A DNA stretch of 38,218 bases, from the NCBI RefSeq assembly GCF_900092655.1, contig NZ_FLUY01000577.1, positions 1 through 38,218 of the forward strand. The letters are read 5' to 3'. The notes below the pieces were generated by a model. It was not told the DNA's origin, ran no database searches, and worked only from the letters and a program-made list of their open reading frames with translations. The DNA is from Candidatus Thiosymbion oneisti (GTDB lineage: Bacteria > Pseudomonadota > Gammaproteobacteria > Chromatiales > Chromatiaceae). Positions 27,746 to 35,955 of the stretch are shown here, in pieces. The position numbers and the translations under genes are program-made. Every line of letters begins with the position of its first letter. Within the stretch, counting starts at the first letter, position 1.

Positions 27746-27761
27746 GTATTGTTGACATTTA
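27742..27761. repeat. Solitary TTAGG..TGTTGACATTTA end
   Basis: TTAGGTATTGTTGACATTTA matches the terminal repeats of the element at 28369-28626 and directly abuts the GGTAGTGG element at 27762. It contains the stop codon of the TpsB-like gene. Confidence 0.6.
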
Positions 27762-27926
27762 GGTAGTGGTTAAGGTCTAAATGGAAGCATAGCCACTAGC
27801 AGTGTGTTGGGCACGCCACGCGCCACCCCCTCTCCCTCCGGGAGAGGGTTGGGGAGAGGGGATCAAAAAAATAGAGCGTGGTTAATGAATCCTTCTACGC
27901 TGACCACTTAAAAATTTGCCACTACC
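27762..27926. mobile_element. GGTAGTGG element, second copy (165 bp, inverted)
   Basis: Starts GGTAGTGGTTAAGGTCTAAA and ends AAATTTGCCACTACC. It is related to the 21760-21885 element in reverse orientation, including the CCCCCTCTCCCTCCGGGAG core and the 'ATTCATTAACCACG' arm. I see no target duplication here, so this copy is older or rearranged. The remaining DNA to 28093 holds another CGCCAAATAATTCAGGATTG motif and no gene. Confidence 0.7.
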
Positions 27927-28093
27927 GAAAACTGGTCCCGACGCAGGAGGGATTTTTTCCCCCAAACCGCGCCAAATAATTCAGGATTGCTGGAGAGAAA
28001 CATGATCAGGCGCCTTGAGAAGTGATCGGTCGAGGTGCCGCGACGAATCGAAAACCAGTAACCAAGGCCAATCTTGGCCCGCAGAGACAAGCC

Positions 28094-28372
28094 ATGTCAG
28101 AACTTACGAAAGAACAACAGATCCTCATCGCCATGCGCAAGACCTTGGCCGCGGTCATCAAGGACGTCACACCACCGCCGGGGATGAAACATCCCCTCTC
28201 CGAGCAGACCATCACCGACGTTCGCCAATGCCTGGGGCTGATCTCCGTTCGGGAGAAGGAGCTCGCCGCTGCCCAGGGCCGCACCGGCGAGCGGCCCTAT
28301 TACGCCGATGAACCCCAGTCCGCGCAGGTGGTGCCCATCGCCGGATTGGGCAAAGGCAAGCAGCAAGATTAG
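28094..28372 (+). CDS. Small conserved protein of unknown function
   Basis: This 92-residue protein starts MSELTKEQQILIAMRKTLAA and contains VTPPPGMKHPLSEQTITDVR, then a helical REKELAAAQGRTGERPYY stretch and a VVPIAGL end. It looks like a soluble, mainly helical protein. I recall similar small proteins in gammaproteobacteria but cannot assign a role. I prefer ATG at 28094; the frame is open to 28022 without a ribosome site. The TAG stop lies within the left terminal repeat of the element starting at 28369, so that element borders the gene exactly. Confidence 0.65.
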   Translation: MSELTKEQQILIAMRKTLAAVIKDVTPPPGMKHPLSEQTITDVRQCLGLISVREKELAAAQGRTGERPYYADEPQSAQVVPIAGLGKGKQQD

Positions 28373-28626
28373 GGGCTGTTGGCATTTATCCGAGCGAGGC
28401 GGGTAGGTCGGGTTAGTCACAGGGACGTGGTGTAACCCGACGGAGCGGTGGCTGCTCACGCCCTGGGCAGGATCTATCCGATGCGCCGGATCGAAATCGA
28501 AATCGGGATCGCAATCGCAATCGCAATCGCAATCCCGACTTCGATCCCGATCCCGATTTCGACTGGCCAAACCCTCCAACAGTTGGTTGGGCACAAGCTA
28601 TCAGGTTAAATGTCAACAGCACCTAA
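28369..28626. mobile_element. 258-bp foldback element with TTAGG-GCTGTTGACATTTA ends
   Basis: The ends TTAGGGGCTGTTGGCATTTA and TAAATGTCAACAGCACCTAA are inverted repeats of about 23 bp with three mismatches. Inside, an arm of AATCGAAATCGGGATCG (from about 28495) and its inverse CGATCCCGATTTCGA (to about 28563) surround a GCAATC hexamer run. GTCGGGTTA...TAACCCGAC (28407-28441) lies near the left end. No coding capacity. A further right end lies at 28721-28740. Confidence 0.7.
28495..28563. repeat. Hexanucleotide run (GCAATC/GAAATC/CCGATC)
   Basis: Repeating six-base units, with four GCAATC-type copies in the middle, flanked by GAAATCGGGATC and its inverse. The run forms the centre of the foldback element and could form a long hairpin. 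Confidence 0.75.
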
Positions 28627-28631
28627 ATAGA

Positions 28632-28693
28632 ACCACGAATGAACACGAATGGACACGAATCCTCATTCGTGTGAATTCGTGTCCATTCGTGGT
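28632..28693. repeat. ACGAATGGACACGAAT inverted repeat
   Basis: ACCACGAATGAACACGAATG... (28632-28660) pairs imperfectly with ATTCGTGTGAATTCGTGTCC... (28665-28693) over 29 bases. It lies between two TGTTGACATTTA right ends (28626 and 28740), as though a second small element sits there. Nothing else is seen before bioA. Confidence 0.7.
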
Positions 28694-28799
28694 TCGTGTT
28701 CCCTACACCCGCAGGTATGTTAAATGTCAACAGGCCCTAATCGAGAGATCTCCGATAACTAGCTCTACCGCGACGGGTGACCGTGATAAGGCCGTTGAA

Positions 28800-30092
28800 A
28801 TGACGAAGGTTACCGATCTGATCGCTATCGATGAGGCCCACGCCTGGCACCCCTATACCTCGACCATCGGCCGCGACCCGGTCTATCCTGTGGCTTCGGC
28901 CCATGGGTGTCTGATCGAGCTCGCCGACGGGCGTACCCTCATCGACGGTATGTCGTCCTGGTGGTGTGCCATTCACGGCTACAACCATCCGGTCCTGAAC
29001 CAGGCGGCCAAGGATCAGCTCGCGCGCATGTCCCACGTCATGTTCGGCGGGCTCACTCACGAGCCGGCGGTCCGGCTCGTGGAACGTCTGGTGGGGCTGA
29101 CGCCCGAGCCGCTCCGGCATGTCTTCCTCTGTGATTCGGGCTCCGTGTCCGTCGAAGTGGCCATCAAGATGGCTATCCAGTACTGGTACGCCAAGGGTAG
29201 ACCCGAGAAGCACCGACTGTTGACCGTTCGTTCCGGCTACCACGGCGATACCTTTGCCGCCATGTCCGTGTGCGATCCGGTCACCGGCATGCACCGCCTG
29301 TTCTCCGGTCTACTGCCGCAACAGCTCTTCGCGCCCGCGCCCGCCTGCGGATTCGACGCAACCTGCCGGGATCAGGACATCGCGGAGCTGAACACACTGC
29401 TGGCCGAGCATCATCGGGAGCTGGCCGCCGTCATTCTGGAGCCGATCGTCCAGGGTGCGGGGGGGATGCGTTTCTACTCGCCGCACTACCTGGAGCGGGT
29501 GCGCGAGCGCTGCGACCGCTACCAAGTCCTCCTCATCGCGGACGAGATCGCCACCGGCTTTGGACGCACCGGACGGCTCTTCGCCTGCGAGCACGCAAGT
29601 GTAGCGCCGGACCTCATGACCGTCGGCAAGGCACTCACCGGCGGCTATTTGACCCTGGCGGCGACCCTGGCCAGCGCGGAGGTGGCCCATACCATTTCCT
29701 CCGGCGATCCGGGGGTATTCATGCATGGCCCGACCTTCATGGGCAATCCCTTGGCCTGCGCCCTGGCTAATGCCAACATCGACCTCTTGTTGGCGTCTGA
29801 CTGGCGGGCCAATATTCGCCGCATCGAACAGATCCTTCGGGACGGGCTCGCCCCCTGTGCACGGCTGCCGGGTATAGTAGAGGTACGGGTGCTGGGTGCG
29901 ATCGGTGTGGTGGAGCTGGAACATCCCGTGCGAATGCGCGAGATCCAGCGCCGCTTCGTCGACCGTGGCGTTTGGGTGCGGCCCTTCGGCAGGTTGGTCT
30001 ACCTGATGCCGCCCTACATCATTACCGACGCGCAGCTCGCTGTGCTGTGCCGGGCCATGGTCGAGGTGCTCTCCGAATTCGGCGCGGCCTGA
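28800..30092 (+). CDS. bioA: Adenosylmethionine-8-amino-7-oxononanoate aminotransferase BioA
   Basis: BioA converts 7-keto-8-aminopelargonate to 7,8-diaminopelargonate with SAM as amino donor, in biotin synthesis. From ATG 28800 (430 residues) the protein begins [20 protein letters not shown], the usual BioA N-terminus. Motifs include [62 protein letters not shown] and the PLP lysine K277 in [12 protein letters not shown]. The frame extends upstream to 28587 through the inverted repeat, but that part is not coding. ATAAGG precedes the ATG. No bioB, bioC, bioD or bioF lies here, so the pathway is split. Confidence 0.96.
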   Translation: MTKVTDLIAIDEAHAWHPYTSTIGRDPVYPVASAHGCLIELADGRTLIDGMSSWWCAIHGYNHPVLNQAAKDQLARMSHVMFGGLTHEPAVRLVERLVGLTPEPLRHVFLCDSGSVSVEVAIKMAIQYWYAKGRPEKHRLLTVRSGYHGDTFAAMSVCDPVTGMHRLFSGLLPQQLFAPAPACGFDATCRDQDIAELNTLLAEHHRELAAVILEPIVQGAGGMRFYSPHYLERVRERCDRYQVLLIADEIATGFGRTGRLFACEHASVAPDLMTVGKALTGGYLTLAATLASAEVAHTISSGDPGVFMHGPTFMGNPLACALANANIDLLLASDWRANIRRIEQILRDGLAPCARLPGIVEVRVLGAIGVVELEHPVRMREIQRRFVDRGVWVRPFGRLVYLMPPYIITDAQLAVLCRAMVEVLSEFGAA

Positions 30093-30240
30093 GAAGGTGT
30101 CTGTCCGGCGTTATTCGGCGCGAATCGGGAAGGCGTCGTGTTGCCGGATATGACGTGGTTCTTGCCATACTTTCATCAACCAGGATACCATTCGTCGCTT
30201 TGACGATTTGAGCCGAATAAAGAGGCCCGGAGCAGCGGAC

Positions 30241-30669
30241 ATGAGGACTGAGAGTACCAAGCCTGCACAGGTCCGCCATGAGTGGTACCTGGTTGATGCG
30301 CAAGGCAAGACGCTTGGCAGGCTCGCTTCGGAGCTGGCACGGCGCCTGCGCGGCAAGCACAAGGTAGAGTACACTCCCCATGTGGACACAGGTGACTATA
30401 TCGTGGTCGTCAATGCCGAAAGGGTGCGGGTGACCGGCAATAAGCTCCGGAACAAGCTGTATCATCACCACACGGGTTATATTGGGAGTCTCAAGTCCAT
30501 CAGCTTGGGGAAACTGCTCGCTAAGGCGCCGGAGCGGGTGATCGTCCATGCCGTCAAAGGGATGCTGCCACGTAATCCGCTCGGTCGCGCCATGCTCAAA
30601 AAGCTGCGGGTATACGCCGGTCCGCAACATCGCCATCAGGCCCAACAACCCCAACCACTCGACATCTGA
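30241..30669 (+). CDS. rplM: 50S ribosomal protein L13
   Basis: L13 is an early-assembly large-subunit protein. The 142-residue product matches the family throughout: [56 protein letters not shown] and [19 protein letters not shown] start at 30241, where homologues begin (MRTESTKP); an ATG at 30208 would add 11 residues not seen in the family. CCGGAGCAG lies upstream. rpsI follows after 25 bases, the standard rplM-rpsI operon. Confidence 0.97.
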   Translation: MRTESTKPAQVRHEWYLVDAQGKTLGRLASELARRLRGKHKVEYTPHVDTGDYIVVVNAERVRVTGNKLRNKLYHHHTGYIGSLKSISLGKLLAKAPERVIVHAVKGMLPRNPLGRAMLKKLRVYAGPQHRHQAQQPQPLDI

Positions 30670-30694
30670 GTCTTGAGTACAGGAAGCCACATCC

Positions 30695-31084
30695 ATGTCG
30701 GATTTCAACTACGCAACCGGGCGTCGCAAGAGTTCCGCGGCCCGCGTCTTCCTGACCACGGGTTCAGGCAACATCACCGTCAATGGTCGGCCCCTGGATC
30801 GGTTCTTCGGTCGAGAGACCGCGCGCATGATCGTCCGTCAACCCCTGGAAACCGTCGCGATGCTGGATCGCGTCGACTTGCGGGTTACCGTTACCGGCGG
30901 CGGTACTTCCGGGCAAGCAGGTGCGATACGCCATGGTATCGCCCGCGCCCTGGTCGATTATGACGAGGGGCTGCGCCAGCCGCTGCGCCAGGCCGGTTTT
31001 CTGACCCGTGATGCCCGCGCGGTCGAGCGCAAGAAGGTGGGGCTGCACAAGGCACGCAAACGACCGCAGTACTCGAAGCGCTAA
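30695..31084 (+). CDS. rpsI: 30S ribosomal protein S9
   Basis: S9 lies in the small-subunit head, with its C-terminal tail reaching the P-site tRNA. The 129 residues include [60 protein letters not shown] and the universal tail [18 protein letters not shown]. It is cotranscribed with rplM. The ATG follows AGGAAGCCACATCC. Confidence 0.98.
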   Translation: MSDFNYATGRRKSSAARVFLTTGSGNITVNGRPLDRFFGRETARMIVRQPLETVAMLDRVDLRVTVTGGGTSGQAGAIRHGIARALVDYDEGLRQPLRQAGFLTRDARAVERKKVGLHKARKRPQYSKR

Positions 31085-31135
31085 ATAGAGAAAGGGCACA
31101 GGGAAAGGGCCTGGAACCGAGGGATCGGGTTCGAT

Positions 31136-31209
31136 TGGGGGATCGTCTAGCGGCAGGACTACGGACTCTGACTCCGTCAACCTAGGTTCGAATCCTAGTC
31201 CCCCAGCCA
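31136..31209 (+). tRNA. tRNA-Gln (anticodon CTG)
   Basis: A complete cloverleaf can be folded. The acceptor TGGGGGA (31136-31142) pairs with TCCCCCA (31199-31205). The D-arm is around CTAGCGGCAGGAC. The anticodon stem ACGGA/TCCGT encloses CTCTGAC with anticodon CTG. The T-arm CTAGG-TTCGAAT-CCTAG is perfect. The discriminator is G31206 and CCA is encoded at 31207-31209. The anticodon and the UGGGG start identify Gln (CAG codons). Confidence 0.95.
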
Positions 31210-31533
31210 AGATGCTTAAGAAGCTGTGTGGTTAAAAGCAATCCTGAATGATTCGGCATTGTCGGAGGGTTCGACGTGTTGCGTTCGACGCGCTAAGGCT
31301 CGCTGATCGTCTGCTTAGGTCTGTGCCAGCGTCTTAACGCAACCTACACCCACATGATCCCCCGCGCGGCCTGTGGGCGTGGATCCGCCGACGCTCCAGC
31401 GTCGACTAAGCGCCTCTATCCGCACAGAGGAGCTGAGTCCGCTGGAGCGGACAAGACGGCGTTCCCACGCTGGAGCGTAGGAACGAGCGTGAAATTTACG
31501 GTTTTCGATATGATTTTACCGGCAGGCCAGCTG
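31210..31533. repeat. Repeat-filled gap between tRNA-Gln and infA
   Basis: 31215-31255 repeats AAGAAGCTGTGTGGTTAAAA and GCAATCCTGAATGATTCGGC as found near 21969 and 17990. 31275-31350 is bounded by GTGTTGCGTTCGACGC and TTAACGCAACCTACACCCA. 31460-31485 is a CGTTCCCACGC-TGGA-GCGTAGGAACG hairpin resembling that at 12051. No gene is apparent. Confidence 0.6.
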
Positions 31534-31752
31534 TCAGCGGGCACGGTAGGTGATGCGCCCCTTGGACAGGTCGTAAGGGGTGAGCTCGACCGTCACCTTG
31601 TCCCCGGTTAGGATGCGGATATAGTGTTTTCGCATCTTACCCGAGATATGGGCGGTGACTAGGTGTCCGTTTTCAAGCTCCACGCGAAACATGGTATTAG
31701 GCAAGGTATCAATCACCGTACCTTCCATCTGGATTACGTCTTCTTTGGCCAT
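31534..31752 (-). CDS. infA: Translation initiation factor IF-1
   Basis: IF-1 binds the A site of the 30S subunit during initiation. The 72-residue protein is an S1-type OB fold: [20 protein letters not shown], then [20 protein letters not shown] and [19 protein letters not shown]. It is near-identical to other proteobacterial IF-1. The frame is open upstream to 31986, but the family starts at MAKED. On the minus strand TATACT (plus 31804-31809) could be a -10 element about 50 bases before the start; I see no good -35. It is monocistronic and convergent with rpsI. Confidence 0.97.
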   Translation of the reverse strand: MAKEDVIQMEGTVIDTLPNTMFRVELENGHLVTAHISGKMRKHYIRILTGDKVTVELTPYDLSKGRITYRAR

Positions 31753-31903
31753 CGATTGCTTGAACTCAAGTGCAGGGATTGGGTTGCCATACGAAATTAC
31801 CCAAGTATAGCACAGGTCTTGGGGCTCCCCGACCAGGGCAAAATCCTGTCGGACGACTGAGCCGCAAAGGCCCGCAGGATGCACAGGAATCGTAGCCACG
31901 CCC

Positions 31904-32092
31904 ATGAAAAGTGCCGAGGTCATCAAACGGCTGGAAGCGGAAGGTTGGATGTTTGCGGGCGGCAAAGGCGACCATCGAAAATACAAGCATCCCGGAAAAA
32001 TAGGTCATGTGGTTGTACCCCATCCCCGCAAGGATCTTCCGATCGGCACCTTGCGTAACATCTATCGACAGGCCGGTTGGGCATGGAAATAA
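31904..32092 (+). CDS. hicA: HicA toxin (mRNA interferase)
   Basis: HicA toxins are small double-stranded-RNA-binding-fold proteins that cut mRNA until bound by HicB. The 62-residue product has the standard layout: [20 protein letters not shown], the catalytic histidine H24 in [11 protein letters not shown], then [20 protein letters not shown]. HicB is downstream in the same direction, but 147 bases away instead of the usual few. The gene is divergent from infA, with about 150 bases between them. Confidence 0.93.
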   Translation: MKSAEVIKRLEAEGWMFAGGKGDHRKYKHPGKIGHVVVPHPRKDLPIGTLRNIYRQAGWAWK

Positions 32093-32172
32093 TCTTTATG
32101 AGACTGCTAGAACCTTATACCTCGTAAATCAGTTAGTTATGAGTAAGTCTCGGCTTGTTTCCGGATAACGGT

Positions 32173-32204
32173 TTGCCATCTTCGACAATAATGATTTTAA
32201 AATC
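32173..32204 (+). promoter_or_regulatory. Possible hicB promoter with palindromic operator
   Basis: TTGCCA (32173-32178) and TTTAAA (32196-32201) are 17 bases apart and could be -35 and -10 boxes. A perfect 12-bp palindrome GATTTTAAAATC (32193-32204) covers the -10, a position where a ribbon-helix-helix antitoxin such as HicB could repress. The surrounding 147-bp gap is AT-rich. Motif-based inference only. Confidence 0.35.
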
Positions 32205-32239
32205 AATATGTTAGTTATTAGAAGTCTCTAAGGTAGATC

Positions 32240-32635
32240 ATGCTGTACGCAGTCTATGTTCATCCTGGTGATGAGACCCACGCTCACGGGGTCACCTTGC
32301 CGGATTTTCCCGGATGCTTTTCAGCCGCGGATCGCTGGGAGGACATCCCCGCAAAGATTCAGGAGGCGGTAGAGCTGTACTTCGAGGGTGAGTCTTCGGA
32401 GGTCCCGGTTCCTACCCCGTTGGACCGACTTCGTGATGACCCGCAGTACACCGACGGAGAATGGATACTTCTCGATATCGACCTCACGCGTCTCCGACCA
32501 AGGACCAGGCGCATCAACGTCACTTTGCCGGAGCCCCTGCTGGAAAGGATCGATGCCTATGCACAAGCGCATCAGATGAGCCGATCCGGTTTCATCTCGC
32601 AAGCGGCCACCAAAGCAATGGAAGAAAAGTGTTAA
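32240..32635 (+). CDS. hicB: HicB antitoxin
   Basis: HicB binds and blocks HicA and represses the operon. The 131-residue protein has an N-terminal degenerate RNase H-like HicB domain ([40 protein letters not shown]) and a C-terminal ribbon-helix-helix ([30 protein letters not shown]). ATG 32240 follows TCTAAGGTAG. A separate promoter may lie in the long gap after hicA, which would let antitoxin be made in excess. Confidence 0.93.
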   Translation: MLYAVYVHPGDETHAHGVTLPDFPGCFSAADRWEDIPAKIQEAVELYFEGESSEVPVPTPLDRLRDDPQYTDGEWILLDIDLTRLRPRTRRINVTLPEPLLERIDAYAQAHQMSRSGFISQAATKAMEEKC

Positions 32636-32684
32636 GGATAAGAGAACACCGATAGCAATTCCTCACCACCCCTTCGGAGGTCCC

Positions 32685-33317
32685 GTGCGTAACAACGTCG
32701 TTTGGCACCATCACCCTGTCGATCAATCCGTGCGGGCAGGGCAGAAGGATCAGCGTCCGGTCGTCATCTGGTTCACGGGCCTGAGTGCCTCGGGTAAGTC
32801 AACCCTGGCGGGCGCCTTGGAAGGGATCCTCACGGCTCAGGGTTACCATACCTATCTGCTCGACGGGGACAATGTCCGCCATGGTCTGTGCAAAGACTTG
32901 GGCTTCAGCGATGCCGACCGCACGGAGAACATCCGCCGGGTCGGCGAAGTGGCCAAATTGATGGCCGACGCGGGCCTGATCGTGATGGCCGCCTTTATCT
33001 CCCCGTTCCGGGCGGACCGCCAGATCGTGCGCAAAATCCTCCCCCCGGGGCAGTTTGTCGAGGTCTTCATGGACGCCTCCCTGGAGGTGTGCAAGGAACG
33101 CGATCCCAAGGGGCTCTACATCAAGGCGGAGCGGGGTGAGATCAAGCAGTTCACGGGTATCGACAGCCCCTACGAGGTACCCCTGGAGCCCGAGGTCCAC
33201 GTCGACGCGGATCGACTCAGCGTGCCCGAAGGGATAAACCTGCTGCTCGACTACCTACACGAGCAGGAAATCCTCCGGGGGGGATACCAACGGGTCGAGG
33301 AAAGTATCGTCGCCTGA
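32685..33317 (+). CDS. cysC: Adenylyl-sulfate (APS) kinase CysC
   Basis: CysC phosphorylates adenosine 5'-phosphosulfate to PAPS, for sulfate assimilation or sulfation. The 210-residue protein carries the P-loop GLSASGKS (32-39), [46 protein letters not shown] with the usual phosphoryl-acceptor serine, and [18 protein letters not shown]. The start is GTG at 32685, preceded by CGGAGG. There is no cysN or cysD here, so it stands alone. Its stop is 12 bases before the next gene, perhaps one transcript. Confidence 0.96.
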   Translation: MRNNVVWHHHPVDQSVRAGQKDQRPVVIWFTGLSASGKSTLAGALEGILTAQGYHTYLLDGDNVRHGLCKDLGFSDADRTENIRRVGEVAKLMADAGLIVMAAFISPFRADRQIVRKILPPGQFVEVFMDASLEVCKERDPKGLYIKAERGEIKQFTGIDSPYEVPLEPEVHVDADRLSVPEGINLLLDYLHEQEILRGGYQRVEESIVA

Positions 33318-33329
33318 TGGAGGGGTGCT

Positions 33330-34655
33330 GTGCGGCTTGGGAGTCTACGCGGGATGAGCCTGATCAAGCACTGGTGGCAGGCCTTCGGGACTGCAGGGAG
33401 GGAACCGGGTCGGCTGGCCCGGGCAGGGATCTTTTCGATCCGTCTGCTCGCGGGCATTCCGGGAAAGTTCCGGGACGGGAAGCTGCACCTGCAATCGACC
33501 AGCCTTGCCTATACGACTCTGCTGTCCCTGGTCCCCCTCCTGGCCGTTACCTTTTCCGTGCTCAAAGGCTTCGGGGTCCAGAATCAGCTCGAACCGATGC
33601 TCATGCAATCGTTGGAGCCCTTGGGCGAGAAGGGCGCCGAGATCGGCCGGCACATCCTGACCTATGTGGGCAATCTCAACTTTGCTGTCCTGGGCTTTTT
33701 TGGCATTGCCCTGTTGTTCTGGACCGTCGTCTCGTTGCTTACCAGGGTGGAGGAGGCCTTCAACACCATTTGGCACGTACCCGGCATTCGCAGTTGGCCC
33801 CGCCGTTTCAGCGACTATCTGAGCGTGGCCCTGGTAGGGCCCGTGTTTATCTTCGCCGCACTTGGTGTTACCGCCATCGTATTCCGCAGCGAGAACATCC
33901 ACCGGGTCGTCGGCATCGAGCCCCTCGACCAGCTCATCGTCGGGCTGGGCCGATTGGCTCCCTACCTGCTGGTGTGCCTGGCGTTCGCCTTCCTGTACGC
34001 CTTCCTCACCAATTGCCGGGTCCGCCTGCTACCCGCCCTGGCGGGTGGTCTCTTCGCCAGCGTAGCCTGGCATAGCGTTGCCTATCTGTTTGCCCGGTTG
34101 GTTGCCGGCTCCTCGAAATATTCGGCCGTCTACTCCGGTATGGCCGCGGCCGTACTCTTCATTATCTGGCTCAATGTCGGCTGGCTGATCGTCCTGGTCG
34201 GAGCGCACATCGCCCGCTACACCCAGCACCCTCACCTGTTGCGGCGCCACTTGGATGGTCCACAGGTCGGGCAGGTCCATGATCAAGCGCTCGCCCTGGA
34301 TGTCATGGCCGCGATCGGTCGCACCCATTACTTCGATGAGTCCAAATGGACGCTCGAAGCCCTGACCGCGGCTGGCTGCTACGGCGCGCCGGATCAGGTC
34401 GAGCAGCTCCTCCAATCACTGCGGGCGGGGGGGCTCATCGTGGCGACCAACGACGAGCCCGAGACCTATCTCCCGGCCCGTGCGATCGAGACCATCGGCC
34501 TGCGGGAGATCCTGGATGTAGCCCACGCGCGCGGCGACAAGTCGGCATGCCAGACGGCGGTGCAAGCGGTCATCGCCGACCTCGAGCAGGCCGTTGCCGG
34601 GAGCCTGGAGGGGAAGACCTTGAAAGACCTGGTGGTGGCTGCGGTAGCGCCTTGA
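33330..34655 (+). CDS. YihY/BrkB family inner-membrane protein
   Basis: This 441-residue protein belongs to the YihY family (formerly mis-named RNase BN). Family signatures include LQSTSLAYTTLLSLVPLLAV, FWTVVSLLTRVEEAFNTIW and SSKYSAVYSGMAAAVLFIIW. About six membrane helices span 50-280. A soluble helical domain fills 290-441, including LEALTAAGCYGAPDQVEQLL, which resembles a winged-helix segment. Relatives are linked to envelope lipid transport. I chose GTG 33330 because GGAGGGG lies 5-6 bases upstream; ATG 33354 is the alternative and would remove 8 residues. It follows cysC closely and precedes an LpxL-type gene. Confidence 0.88.
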   Translation: MRLGSLRGMSLIKHWWQAFGTAGREPGRLARAGIFSIRLLAGIPGKFRDGKLHLQSTSLAYTTLLSLVPLLAVTFSVLKGFGVQNQLEPMLMQSLEPLGEKGAEIGRHILTYVGNLNFAVLGFFGIALLFWTVVSLLTRVEEAFNTIWHVPGIRSWPRRFSDYLSVALVGPVFIFAALGVTAIVFRSENIHRVVGIEPLDQLIVGLGRLAPYLLVCLAFAFLYAFLTNCRVRLLPALAGGLFASVAWHSVAYLFARLVAGSSKYSAVYSGMAAAVLFIIWLNVGWLIVLVGAHIARYTQHPHLLRRHLDGPQVGQVHDQALALDVMAAIGRTHYFDESKWTLEALTAAGCYGAPDQVEQLLQSLRAGGLIVATNDEPETYLPARAIETIGLREILDVAHARGDKSACQTAVQAVIADLEQAVAGSLEGKTLKDLVVAAVAP

Positions 34656-35641
34656 GACCAATCCAGTGCGGCTTACCAGCCTTCGCGCCCTCTATTCAAC
34701 CCCTTACTTTGGACCGACGCCTCCTCTCCCCCCGTCATTGGCCGAGCTGGCTCCTGGTGGGGGGGTTCTGTCTCAGCGGGTTCCTGCCGTTTCCCCTGCT
34801 CTGGGCTCTGGGCATGGGAATCGGGTATGTGGGTTATTTCCTTGCGGGTGCCCGTCGGCGCGTGGCCTTGCGCAACCTCGCGCTCTGTTTTCCGGACCTG
34901 ACAGACCGGGCGCGCAGAGGGCTTGCGGTCTGGCACTTCGGCTACCTGGGGGTCGCCGTCTGCACCCAGGGATTGGTGTGGGTAAGCTCCCGGCGCAGGT
35001 TGGAGCGCATCGTCAAGCTCCGGCACCGGGAACGGGTCGATGAGCCGCTCCGCAACCGGCGTAACCTCATCGTCATGGTGCCCCACTTCGTGGGATTGGA
35101 GCTGGGCGGTGCCGCCTTCACCGCCTTGGTTCACCCCGGATTGTACATGTACCAAAAGATCCGTAACCCCGTCATCGACCATCAGATGCACCGTAGCCGC
35201 TCGCGTTTCGGCGCGGTCTCGATAGAGCGCAGCGACGACCTGCGGCGGATGGTGCGGGAGATCCACAAAGGCACCCCCTTGTTCTATCTGCCCGATCAGG
35301 ACCCGGGCCGCCGCGGCATCTTTGTACCCTTTTGCGGCACACCTACCGCTACGGTTCCCATGCTGAGCCGGTTCGCACGCCTCAGCAAGGCCCAGGTGAT
35401 CCCGGTCCACACCCGCTATCTGCCCTGGGGACGCGGCCTGGAGCTGATCTTCGACCCGCCATTGGATCCCTTTCCCACGGCCGATCAGGCGGCGGACACG
35501 GCCCTGATGAACCGGACCATCGAGGCCCGCATCCGCACCACGCCGGAGCAATATTTCTGGGTGCACCGCAGATTCAAGACCCGCCCGCCGGGAGAGCCGC
35601 CGATCTATCCGTCGCGACGGCGCGCAGGACGCAAAATATAG
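34652..35641 (+). CDS. Lipid A late acyltransferase, LpxL/HtrB-like
   Basis: LpxL-type enzymes add a secondary acyl chain to Kdo2-lipid A precursors at the inner membrane. The protein has an N-terminal hydrophobic helix (WLLVGGFCLSGFLPFPLLWA), RVALRNLALCFPDLTD as in HtrB, the catalytic H-x4-E motif in VPHFVGLELGG, YMYQKIRNPVID and FYLPDQDPGRRGIFVPFCGT. The start is uncertain. TTG 34652 overlaps the previous stop and gives 329 residues; TTG 34709 (before DRRLLSPRHW, closest to E. coli LpxL) gives 310. Neither has a good ribosome site. Which acyl chain is transferred (LpxL, LpxM or LpxP type) cannot be told. A GC-rich hairpin follows. Confidence 0.88.
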   Translation: MRPIQCGLPAFAPSIQPLTLDRRLLSPRHWPSWLLVGGFCLSGFLPFPLLWALGMGIGYVGYFLAGARRRVALRNLALCFPDLTDRARRGLAVWHFGYLGVAVCTQGLVWVSSRRRLERIVKLRHRERVDEPLRNRRNLIVMVPHFVGLELGGAAFTALVHPGLYMYQKIRNPVIDHQMHRSRSRFGAVSIERSDDLRRMVREIHKGTPLFYLPDQDPGRRGIFVPFCGTPTATVPMLSRFARLSKAQVIPVHTRYLPWGRGLELIFDPPLDPFPTADQAADTALMNRTIEARIRTTPEQYFWVHRRFKTRPPGEPPIYPSRRRAGRKI

Positions 35642-35651
35642 GATGTGGTGA

Positions 35652-35680
35652 GCCGCCGGGCGCGGGACGCGCCCGGCGGC
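35652..35680. terminator. Strong GC hairpin after the acyltransferase gene
   Basis: GCCGCCGGGCGCG pairs perfectly with CGCGCCCGGCGGC over a 3-base loop, 11 bases after the stop. There is no T-tract, so it may slow or end transcription without being a classical terminator. A direct repeat GCGAACCGCATC follows at about 35679 and 35738. Confidence 0.5.
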
Positions 35681-35831
35681 GAACCGCATCAATGGTGTGG
35701 TAAGCGCCTGTCTGCGTGCAGGGACGCCCAGGCAGGCAGCGAACCGCATCGCCGGAACTGGCCCTGACTCCGGCGTCACGCAATAAGGGACAGGATTGAA
35801 CATGGAAAAAACGATCAGGTTGTTTCAATCC

Positions 35832-35892
35832 ATCCGCAGATTACGCAGATGAAGAATGAAACAATCTGTGAAAATCTGCGTAATCTGCGGAT
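35832..35892. repeat. AATCTGCG inverted repeat, copy B (perfect arms)
   Basis: ATCCGCAGATTACGCAGAT (35832-35850) and its exact inverse (35874-35892) form a 19-bp stem around 23 bases. Same family as 16913 and 37011. It lies 64 bases before the next gene. Confidence 0.85.
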
Positions 35893-35955
35893 ATAAAATT
35901 GAGCATAGGAAAAATCCCATGGCTTCAATGTCTTATACCCAGGTATAGTCGCTGC

